Below, piece after piece: positions 38,801-44,703 of a stretch of DNA of 64,000 bases (positions are counted from its first letter, which is position 1; each line of letters starts with the position of its first letter). The notes beneath the pieces were generated by a model. It saw only the letters and a list, made by a program, of their open reading frames with translations, was not told the origin of the DNA and ran no database searches. The DNA comes from Saprospiraceae bacterium. GTDB taxonomy: Bacteria > Bacteroidota > Bacteroidia > Chitinophagales > Saprospiraceae. The position numbers were made by a program, and so were the translations under genes. The DNA is taken from NCBI GenBank assembly GCA_016710585.1, contig JADJVN010000022.1:15454-79453 (forward strand). The letters are read 5' to 3'.

Positions 38801-39906
38801 TTCTTTGCTATTTTATGTCCTCCTGTAACATTGCCCCACTGATTCCCAGCACCATAACCACAATCAGAGCCATTTGCATTACCTGCGGAAAAAACATGAA
38901 TCAAATTTGGATTGCCAAAAATCTGATTATCGATCACTTGAGTAATCAATGTATAGCCCCCATTACAACCATCACTATAAGAAGAATTAGTAATCACCAC
39001 ACCTTCTTTTTGATGCAACTCTAATGTTCGATCTAGAAAATCAGCTTGATAATTGATGACATATAACTGTGCATTTGGAGCCATACCTTCAATATTTGGG
39101 TCAATATTTCCAGCACCACAAAGAATTCCTGAGACCATGTCTCCATGATTTCCAATATCATTCAATACATCTTGAGTGATTCTATTCGTAAAATCAGCAT
39201 GTGGACCGACAAAGCCATCATCTCTTACGCACACCTTTACACCAGTACCATCATAAAATAAATTCTCCTTTGTATTATTTCCTATTAAATTAACTCTATG
39301 TAAACTTCTTCCTTCTTTATCTTCAGGTTCACCAGCAACAGGCTCACATTGTATATATTTTACCCATTTGAGCTGAGCAAATTTTTCCAACTCTGCCGAA
39401 TTCAATGTAATCTTTAAGATTTGATTTTCATAAGACACATGGTCAATATTTTTATTATTTCCAACATATGCCTTTATATCTGGCTCAAAGCCTTTTACCC
39501 ATTGAACTAAATATTTTGATTGATTATTACTACACAATTCTCCAAAAAATAATGCCTCAGATAATTTATGTGAAGCCTTAAACTCCGAAATCTCTTCAAA
39601 AAAAGGAATGTTAAGTGCTGGAAGAATCGGAAATTTTGTAGAAATTAAATAATGATTGTTGGGTAAATAATCATGAACTTCAATTCCACTTGCAGCTATT
39701 AATGCAATATCCTCGGTAGAAAAAAACTTAGAAACTCCTATTATAAAACATGAAGATTCATATCTTGAAAGCATGAATTGTTGGTCATTTGCACTTGCTT
39801 CAAATTTTGGCAAATGATGTGGATTATGCCATAATAATTGCGCTTCGACTTTTAAATTTAGAGAAAACACGATCAATAAAATGATCAGAAAATGAAATTT
39901 TTTCAT
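35890..39906 (-). CDS. Secreted S8 (subtilisin-like) protease with PKD and T9SS sorting domain
   Basis: A 1338-residue extracellular protease. It has a signal peptide (to ~EAQ23), a pro-region, and an S8 domain with the catalytic Asp in VCVRDDGF (229/230), His254 in IGNHGDMVSG, oxyanion Asn343 in SAGNANG, and Ser423 in GGGTSAASP. Beta-sandwich domains follow, then a MAM/jelly-roll-like region near 900-1060, a PKD domain (YLWDFGDNTTSTEENPIHAF) near 1190-1250, and a type A T9SS C-terminal domain (VSIYPNPCNDILNL...LLPGLYQIELF). Intact frame. The 31-base gap to the exosortase locus is short, but the secretion route is different. Confidence 0.9.
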   Translation of the reverse strand: MKKFHFLIILLIVFSLNLKVEAQLLWHNPHHLPKFEASANDQQFMLSRYESSCFIIGVSKFFSTEDIALIAASGIEVHDYLPNNHYLISTKFPILPALNIPFFEEISEFKASHKLSEALFFGELCSNNQSKYLVQWVKGFEPDIKAYVGNNKNIDHVSYENQILKITLNSAELEKFAQLKWVKYIQCEPVAGEPEDKEGRSLHRVNLIGNNTKENLFYDGTGVKVCVRDDGFVGPHADFTNRITQDVLNDIGNHGDMVSGILCGAGNIDPNIEGMAPNAQLYVINYQADFLDRTLELHQKEGVVITNSSYSDGCNGGYTLITQVIDNQIFGNPNLIHVFSAGNANGSDCGYGAGNQWGNVTGGHKIAKNCLTVANIMVSGVVDPTSSRGPTKDGRMKPEVSARGNNQLSTNQNNTYQVGGGTSAASPSTAGTAALLYQIYKEKNGGANPPSALIKACLMNTATDIGTFGPDYIHGYGIIDAYSSYKLLNEKRYQSFEISNGEDKEIELDLPSSALIKVMLYYTEQSSSPLTSKALINNVDMTMSLPDGSTKLPLVLNPNPNISTLAAGAKEGIELNNNFEQIVLVNPVSGKYKVKIKGSSVPDGKVSCYLLYDIQDQKLKLTSPQGGERYQSPEATVIYFTSLDTINIATAKYSTDAGRTWIDIRTNPSANRVITWTIPAGINSDSCLVEVSQGAFVDRSDYFTIAQLVPNIRVLKFCPDALELTWDQASKDSFMVFSLGQTKMEPFKTVMTNSIQIAPAEFKTRKWFAVAGYKNGILSKRGKAISAPDSLFKCPITLDLGIVLNTQNTNNIALGCDEAVVFPSFKIHNRTVTNANAFSINAELNGKKFTTNYSTLVKPYDTVVVKFNNGITLNNEGINKIKVWLSYTGDENDLNDTTELQFDFIKLKDRTPTGIPYIEEFNQQIPPTWTIVNNTPSTSVNFPTLMNKNMQQDAMFRFFNNNANYIGSSFTMVSDAINLVNSVQPYFYFDHAYNKESASSGDTLIIRIKELCTAGGLEKDIFYFGGDQLTTASVDTNQNWVPITDSVWFSHQISLEEFIGKNVVIEFTIKRGYLGTLLLDNIEIAEKRVNTNIAAMKINPIEPCLNRTIVIQDSSNFNARSISWDFGPGAVPRTFIGKGPVSYRYTGSSGVKQILEKIEAKEKDYFLVSSINVFTNPQASYSYSILPNGRVQFVNNSKLAKTYLWDFGDNTTSTEENPIHAFANVDVYKVRLTSTNQCGANSASKDINITVVGIEDFDQLEVSIYPNPCNDILNLNYERNIDLNYVISNVEGKIIQKGNCNSNCTLDVSKLLPGLYQIELFSENGNSTFKKQFEKISK

Positions 39907-39937
39907 AGTTAAAGTAAATTTAATTGAGTAAAAATAA

Positions 39938-40515
39938 TCAATTATCTTTAATGTCCTTGATTATTTTTTCAGACTGAACAGAATCTTTTATATCTGGAAT
40001 GGGCATTTCTCTTAATATTGATATAGACTTCAGACATGGAAATTCAAGCAAATCTGGAATCCTTGCATTATTGATTTCCATTCTAAAAAAACCCTGATTT
40101 TGCTTTATAAGTTTACCGAACTCTGATAATTCACCTTCTTGCAATTCTCCAAAAGTATTAAATATCACATTACTACTTCCAGAAGTATTAAATAATTCTT
40201 CTAGCTGCTCTTTAGAATATCCTCCTGAAAGCTTTTCTTCTCCAGATATCTGGGTGAGTTTTTTTATAGGAAGTTTTTCAAGAAGTTTCAGCTTAATATT
40301 ATTTTCCATACACCCAAATAAACATTATCAAATACACTTTGCTGGACGTATATTCCTTTCTTGGTTAAGCTACTTTTCTCTTCATCGGTCAAAATTCTGC
40401 TTGCCTCAATTTTACCATAGCTATAATCTTCACATTTGGTTGATGTAAGCAAACCAAGTTGAGAAGGAGATGAACAGGCAGTAATGAATAAAAATAAAAC
40501 AATGATTAATCGCAT
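39938..40515 (-). CDS. Exosortase-locus lipoprotein, probably frameshifted
   Basis: From ATG 40515 a lipoprotein signal (MRLIIVLFLFITACSSPS, lipobox Cys14) leads to a 75-codon frame ending at 40288. A second frame of 123 codons starts at 40309 (MENNIKLKLLEKLPIKKLTQISGEE) and ends at 39938. The second frame has no signal peptide, and the two overlap by 22 bases. Given the many single-base breaks in this window I read them as one ~190-residue lipoprotein with an indel near 40290-40310; two overlapping genes remain possible. No family recognised. It follows the 216-residue membrane protein by 9 bases. Confidence 0.5.
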
Positions 40516-40524
40516 GATAATAAC

Positions 40525-41175
40525 TTATAGTTTTTCAAATATTTGGTTCAATGAATTTGCAAAACTACTCTTTCTAAATCCAAGAATAAGCCATAAAGTG
40601 AAGGATAAGATTACGCTAAACCCCAAACTCAAAAGCGACGTTAATCGAACTATTGTATTATAACTAGATTCGGATAATTCATAGATCCCTATATGAGTCT
40701 CTGATATAACGGAAACGGCATATAGAATAGTTTTTACATTGACAAAAATAAATAAAATAATACATGATATAATACAACCAAATATTTTGGATTTAATATT
40801 CATTGGGGTCGCCAAAAACAAACTTATAATGAAGAGCAGTGGCACTGTAAATAATTCAAAGAAATAAAACTGTGTCGAATGAGTTGAGATTTTAACTGAT
40901 CCCATTCGATTCCTTCTTGCTTCATCGATTTCCCTTTTGATTGTAGTTGGGTTCCCATAAACTAAATATACTTTTTGCGGATCGACTTTCTTATTGGGTA
41001 AAAAAACGTTTTGAGTTTCAATATGTGCTGATGGAAGCCCTGTTTGAATTGTCTTCTCCACTGTTGATGAATAAAGTCGATTCATCGACAAACGCATTGA
41101 ATCACTTGAAAAAACAAACAACAATACGCCATAGGACAGCAAAAAAAATAATACAAATTTTATCAGTTGATTCAC
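40525..41175 (-). CDS. Exosortase-associated multipass membrane protein
   Basis: A 216-residue membrane protein. One N-terminal helix (LIKFVLFFLLSYGVLLFVF) is followed by a ~75-residue extracytoplasmic loop and then three helices (FFELFTVPLLFIISLFLA; IFGCIISCIILFIFVNV; LLSLGFSVILSFTLWLIL). It overlaps the exosortase gene by 4 bases (ATGA), so the two are translationally coupled. I do not recognise the family with certainty. By position and topology it resembles the companion membrane proteins next to exosortase H in other bacteria. Confidence 0.7.
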   Translation of the reverse strand: MNQLIKFVLFFLLSYGVLLFVFSSDSMRLSMNRLYSSTVEKTIQTGLPSAHIETQNVFLPNKKVDPQKVYLVYGNPTTIKREIDEARRNRMGSVKISTHSTQFYFFELFTVPLLFIISLFLATPMNIKSKIFGCIISCIILFIFVNVKTILYAVSVISETHIGIYELSESSYNTIVRLTSLLSLGFSVILSFTLWLILGFRKSSFANSLNQIFEKL

Positions 41176-41708
41176 TTTACAGCAGCATTATCAGTCTTTA
41201 ATAAACTATTCACCCAAATTAACCAAAGCACGATTGCCATTAATGTAAATATTATAACACCTCCATGAAGATGTAAAAATTCAAATCCTGCCTTCCACTT
41301 CAAACCTGCTATAAACAAACCAGCAATCCGAAATAAATTGAGAATAAACAAAATAGAAACACCCATCACCAATCCTCTAATTTTCTTTTGTCTTGGGACA
41401 TTAGGAAAAGCCAGTACTGCTGCAATGTATAGCGCTGTTGCTTCCATACCATCACAACCTCCTTTTATACTTACACGAAAATCGTTATTAAAAATTGTAT
41501 CCTGCATAGTCATGGTTTTATAACCAAGCGGCAATAAAAACAAATTTGCTAAATATGCTTGAATGGAAAGGAGTGGAATCATGATTACATCCTCATACAA
41601 TGGGGACAGATAAAATGCATAAAACAACAACATGAGAATGATAAAACCCAATAAAAATCGAGTCAACATATTTTTACTCTTCCACCAAATTTTAATATTT
41701 TCAAACAT
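41172..41708 (-). CDS. Exosortase (XrtH-like minimal exosortase/archaeosortase family)
   Basis: A 178-residue polytopic membrane transpeptidase that in this family cleaves C-terminal sorting tails. The catalytic signature is visible: Cys85 in SIKGGCDGMEATALYIAAVLAFP, Arg127 in LNLFRIAGLFIAG, and a His in FEFLHLHGGV (146 or 148) followed by an LW-rich helix. The short length and the pattern G-C-x-G-x-E-A...A-x-L-A-F-P fit the exosortase H type that serves IPTLxxWG-CTERM proteins. A matching substrate lies two genes upstream. Start MFENIKIWWKSK, 10 bases after the small membrane gene. Confidence 0.88.
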   Translation of the reverse strand: MFENIKIWWKSKNMLTRFLLGFIILMLLFYAFYLSPLYEDVIMIPLLSIQAYLANLFLLPLGYKTMTMQDTIFNNDFRVSIKGGCDGMEATALYIAAVLAFPNVPRQKKIRGLVMGVSILFILNLFRIAGLFIAGLKWKAGFEFLHLHGGVIIFTLMAIVLWLIWVNSLLKTDNAAVK

Positions 41709-41718
41709 TTTAAAAGTA

Positions 41719-41910
41719 TTATTTCTGATTAAAAAGTAAAATTACATGTATAAGATAAGCAAGGATAGGAACTGTAAACAGCATGCCAATGATATCTGCA
41801 GTAGTATATTCACCCCATATGAGGTAGATTACTACCCAACCAATTATTGCTAGGCCTATCGAAACCCAAAAGGCTTTATCATAAATTTCTTTTTCAAATG
41901 GAAATCGCAT
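41719..41910 (-). CDS. Small two-helix membrane protein of the exosortase locus
   Basis: A 63-residue protein starting MRFPFEKEIYDKAF (ATG 41910), with two hydrophobic helices (WVSIGLAIIGWVVIYLIW; IIGMLFTVPILAYLIHVILLF) joined by GEYTTAD. A longer reading from ATG 42009 (96 codons) would begin inside the strong hairpin 41966-42001 and adds no hydrophobic signal, so I prefer the internal start. No family recognised. 10 bases upstream of the exosortase start. Confidence 0.65.
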   Translation of the reverse strand: MRFPFEKEIYDKAFWVSIGLAIIGWVVIYLIWGEYTTADIIGMLFTVPILAYLIHVILLFNQK

Positions 41911-41965
41911 ATTTGCTGTCTTTTCGAGTCTCAAAGATATCACAGCTTTGGCATTTTCTATAATG

Positions 41966-42001
41966 AATAATGGGTGAATATTTGCATATTCACCCATTAT
42001 T
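41966..42001 (-). terminator. Perfect 16-bp hairpin between substrate and exosortase genes
   Basis: AATAATGGGTGAATAT and its exact reverse complement are separated by TTGC. On the transcribed minus strand it begins 24 bases after the stop of the CTERM substrate gene and is followed by CATTATAG rather than a full U-tract. It may act as a leaky terminator, an mRNA 3'-end stabiliser or a processing site. Confidence 0.6.
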
Positions 42002-42025
42002 TGAATCAATTATTGATATTAAAAA

Positions 42026-42754
42026 TTATCTAGCTGTTTCGTTAGAAGATTTTCTAGACATATTGAATACTGCAACAACTCCAAGAGTTAATACAATAAG
42101 TCCGAATAAAAATAGACCCCATTGAGTCATAGTAGGTACTTGAGTACCACCAATAGTAAGTGTTTTGATACACTCAGCACCAGAACAACCAACATTAGCT
42201 TCTCCACCACCTTTTGTTAATCTTAAGTTGAAAGAACCTCTACCTCCATTATTGTTACCAATAAATACAGTAAAGTCAGTACAACCTGGAACTTCTAGGC
42301 TATAAGTAGCGCCAGTAGATACACAAGCAGGTCCATAAGATCCCATTGTTCCAGCTGGGTAACAAGGAGCAGCTGTTGGAGTCCAAAATAAAACTGGACC
42401 ATTACCAACATAAGCAAAAGAAATATCACAACCTGCATTAGTAACTGCAGCCCAGTTGATAGTGATACACTGAGGATTTAAATCTGTATTTTTGAAAACA
42501 AAAGTTTCATAGTATGCAGAAAAATACCCTGGATTAGTACAAGTTCCAGCAGGGCAAGCACTTGCTGCAGTAGTTAATGGAACTCCGCAGCTAGCTGCAC
42601 AAGCTGTAGATGATGTCCAACCAGAATTACAAGGATATGAAGGTCTAGTTGCATTCATTCCAGTAAAAATTGGAAACATAGATCCACCGCCGCCACCAGC
42701 GAATAAGTTGCTATAAAGAACAACAAAAGCTATAATCGATAATAAATTTTTCAT
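42026..42754 (-). CDS. Secreted Cys-rich protein with IPTL-CTERM-like sorting tail (exosortase substrate)
   Basis: A 242-residue protein. A signal peptide (MKNLLSIIAFVVLYSNLFA) and Gly-run lead into a Cys-rich secreted domain with 12 Cys, also rich in Gly, Thr and Pro, suggesting disulfides. The tail has the tripartite sorting form: VPTMTQWG (residues 206-213, variant of IPTLxxWG), a hydrophobic helix (LFLFGLIVLTLGVVAVF), and a basic end (NMSRKSS). It is the evident substrate of the exosortase at 41172-41708. Function unknown; an abundant surface or matrix protein is plausible. Confidence 0.82.
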   Translation of the reverse strand: MKNLLSIIAFVVLYSNLFAGGGGGSMFPIFTGMNATRPSYPCNSGWTSSTACAASCGVPLTTAASACPAGTCTNPGYFSAYYETFVFKNTDLNPQCITINWAAVTNAGCDISFAYVGNGPVLFWTPTAAPCYPAGTMGSYGPACVSTGATYSLEVPGCTDFTVFIGNNNGGRGSFNLRLTKGGGEANVGCSGAECIKTLTIGGTQVPTMTQWGLFLFGLIVLTLGVVAVFNMSRKSSNETAR

Positions 42755-42787
42755 GTTAATTTGAGTTTTTAAATCTTAATAAATAAA

Positions 42788-43171
42788 TTAAATAATTCCT
42801 TGATGAATCCATCTAAGGATATCATTCATATTATTAGTGTTAACTTTTACATTTGACAATGGAACAAGAGTTTGACCATTAGTGTCAACAAAAATGTAAA
42901 GTCTTTGATTCGCGAAATCAACATGATAAGAAATACCTCTTCCTGTAGTATAATTGATATACTTCTTGAAGAAATCCGTCGCACTTGTTTCAGAACGCAA
43001 ATTTAAATGGGAAATGTCTGCAACATACTCACTCACTAAGTCTGGAGTAGAATTGTCTAATACAATTAGTCCAACTTGAGTAACAGATGCAGTCTTCAGA
43101 GCTTGAGCATTAACACCCGCGCACAAGCATAAAAAGATCAGCAAAGCTAGATTTTTTAAAATACTATTCAT
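42788..43171 (-). CDS. Secreted protein, first gene of the exosortase locus
   Basis: A 127-residue protein with a signal peptide (MNSILKNLALLIFLCLCAGVNAQ). The mature part (KTASVTQVGLIVLDN, HLNLRSETSATDFFKKYIN, GISYHVDFANQRLYIFVD) has no recognised domain. It ends WIHQGII without a sorting tail. It precedes the CTERM protein by 33 bases in the same direction and follows a leader with a 12-bp inverted repeat. It may act with the substrate, but nothing in the sequence shows how. Confidence 0.65.
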   Translation of the reverse strand: MNSILKNLALLIFLCLCAGVNAQALKTASVTQVGLIVLDNSTPDLVSEYVADISHLNLRSETSATDFFKKYINYTTGRGISYHVDFANQRLYIFVDTNGQTLVPLSNVKVNTNNMNDILRWIHQGII

Positions 43172-43224
43172 GATTTTGGTTTTAATAAATAAATAATTGC
43201 TTCGTAATAACCAAAACCAAAATC
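43172..43224 (-). promoter_or_regulatory. Leader hairpin (12-bp inverted repeat) abutting the start codon
   Basis: GATTTTGGTTTT (43172-43183) and AAAACCAAAATC (43213-43224) are perfect inverted repeats separated by 29 bases. The inner arm ends directly before the ATG at 43171. With the -7 element at 43232-43239 the transcript would begin near the outer arm, so the mRNA 5' end and the translation start would pair. Confidence 0.6.
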
Positions 43225-43231
43225 GTCCTCA

Positions 43232-43239
43232 CAAAAATA
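43232..43239 (-). promoter_or_regulatory. Candidate -7 element (TATTTTTG) of the exosortase locus
   Basis: On the minus strand TATTTTTG matches TAnnTTTG. No -33 TTG lies at the usual distance, so the promoter may be weak or activator-dependent. Confidence 0.4.
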
Positions 43240-43591
43240 GTATTTGATAGGAATTGAGTTTAGTTTTGGTATAAGTCAGATATAAATACCCTTCTTACAG
43301 TGGGAAAGTAGACAAGAATGTAAATCTCATATATACCATGTTTAGGGTATTTTACATTTTAATCAAAAAGTTTATTTGTAATCTTTTGTTTACCAGTGTA
43401 TTAAATTAAAAAATTTCAAATTAAATCCATGTAATTTACATAAATAATTTAAAAAATCGATGCAATGGATTCATTGCAAGCAAAGATTTGACTGAAATAA
43501 TTCATTTCAAAGTATTAAAATGACTTATATTCAAATTAAATTAATCTCAGGAGTTTGATTTTTGATAATTTAGTGTGTTCTATTAAAAGTG

Positions 43592-43676
43592 CGGAGGAAG
43601 AGGGATTCGAACCCCCGGACCTGTTACAGTCAACGGTTTTCAAGACCGCCGCGTTCAACCGCTCTGCCATTCCTCC
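43592..43676 (-). tRNA. tRNA-Ser (anticodon UGA)
   Basis: An 85-base type II tRNA: acceptor GGAGGAA pairs with TTCCTCC, discriminator G. The anticodon loop is CTTGAAA (anticodon TGA), with a long variable arm and T loop TTCGAAT. CCA is not encoded. A -7-like TATCTTTG lies just upstream. Confidence 0.95.
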
Positions 43677-43686
43677 GAGTGAGGCG

Positions 43687-43694
43687 CAAAGATA
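43687..43694 (-). promoter_or_regulatory. -7 element (TATCTTTG) of tRNA-Ser
   Basis: TATCTTTG on the minus strand fits TAnnTTTG, 10 bases before the tRNA 5' end. No clear -33. Confidence 0.4.
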
Positions 43695-43730
43695 AATAAA
43701 ACTATAATATCTACTATATATTTAAGTAAA

Positions 43731-44654
43731 TTAAAATTGCTTCTCTTTAGAAAATTTTGAATATCCAGCAAAAACCCCAAAAGCATTGCTCACATTTGAA
43801 TAACTGGGCACTGGATCAGCATTTTTTAAGAAGTCACTATTTTTTAATTGGTTGTACACAGACTTATGAAACTCGTAATATTCCTTTGAAACGGTTCTCA
43901 ATTCTGCATAGATCTGAAAAAAAGAATCAGAATTATTAATTGTCTCTTGAGTCTTTAAAAGACAACTAAGACTTACGTTATTAATTGTAGTATCAGATGA
44001 AGTGATCAATATACCAGGTTCATGAGTTAAATTAATAAAATTTTCATTGCCCTGTAACTCGATTTCACTCATATTCAAATACTCTATAGGTTTTTGAGTA
44101 TTTAGGACTGGTTTCCCATCAATGCCAATGATGTAATTAGCTTTATAGAAAATTAAATGATAATAGTTGGAACTTGCAGCATTGTTTTGCCAAGTTACTT
44201 TGGTTTTAACAGATTGCGTGCTACCTGCATTTCTATTTGCTTCAAATAGATCAAACATATCCAATTTTACTGCCTTGGGAATATTTGTTTTGGCTATTAT
44301 CGGCTCTAGATTCTTGATATTTATCCTTAACTCATATTGAGTTTTCTCTGTCCATGTTGCTTCTAAATGTGAAAAGGTCAATTCTGAAAATCCATTATAT
44401 GGTAGTTTCTCTAAATTATAAACTTTTCCATCTGTGTATAGGTCAACTGAAGTTGATTCCATGTCAATAGCTTGACTTAGCTTACCTATAGGACTTATTT
44501 TATTTATGTAAACATATAGCTTTCCAGCAGGATTGATAAAACTCTCTACAGCCACCAATGACTTGCTATCTTGTATATCTATATCAAGTGGACTCCTGCA
44601 TTGACCCAACAATAAAGTACTTAATAAAAATAGATATTTCGCAATTTCTCTCAT
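43731..44654 (-). CDS. DUF4249 lipoprotein
   Basis: A 307-residue lipoprotein with lipobox LLGQCRSP (Cys19) and the DUF4249 pattern: SLVAVESFINPAGKLYVYINKISPIG near the N-terminus and TQYELRINIKNLEPIIAKTNIP in the middle, ending FGVFAGYSKF. These proteins usually sit beside TonB-dependent receptors in Bacteroidota and are likely surface partners of the receptor. It follows the receptor gene by 49 bases. Confidence 0.85.
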   Translation of the reverse strand: MREIAKYLFLLSTLLLGQCRSPLDIDIQDSKSLVAVESFINPAGKLYVYINKISPIGKLSQAIDMESTSVDLYTDGKVYNLEKLPYNGFSELTFSHLEATWTEKTQYELRINIKNLEPIIAKTNIPKAVKLDMFDLFEANRNAGSTQSVKTKVTWQNNAASSNYYHLIFYKANYIIGIDGKPVLNTQKPIEYLNMSEIELQGNENFINLTHEPGILITSSDTTINNVSLSCLLKTQETINNSDSFFQIYAELRTVSKEYYEFHKSVYNQLKNSDFLKNADPVPSYSNVSNAFGVFAGYSKFSKEKQF

Positions 44655-44703
44655 TACTCTTAAAAGTGATCAAAAATAATACCTTTTTCAAAAAAAATAG
44701 GAT

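Larger units (their letters stand above)
43172..43591. other. Intergenic region upstream of the exosortase locus
   Basis: A 420-base non-coding stretch. It holds the leader hairpin and -7 element listed separately and a 7-bp inverted repeat TGCAATG-GATT-CATTGCA at 43461-43478 that could be an operator. I see nothing else, and no plausible ORF. Confidence 0.5.

Noticed and set aside
41911..42009. Upstream extension of the small exosortase-locus membrane protein
   Set aside because: It would start within the perfect hairpin at 41966-42001 and adds a polar segment lacking family support; the ATG at 41910 is simpler.
43461..43478. 7-bp inverted repeat TGCAATG/CATTGCA as a terminator
   Set aside because: No T-tract on either side; at most an operator, so not called as a terminator.
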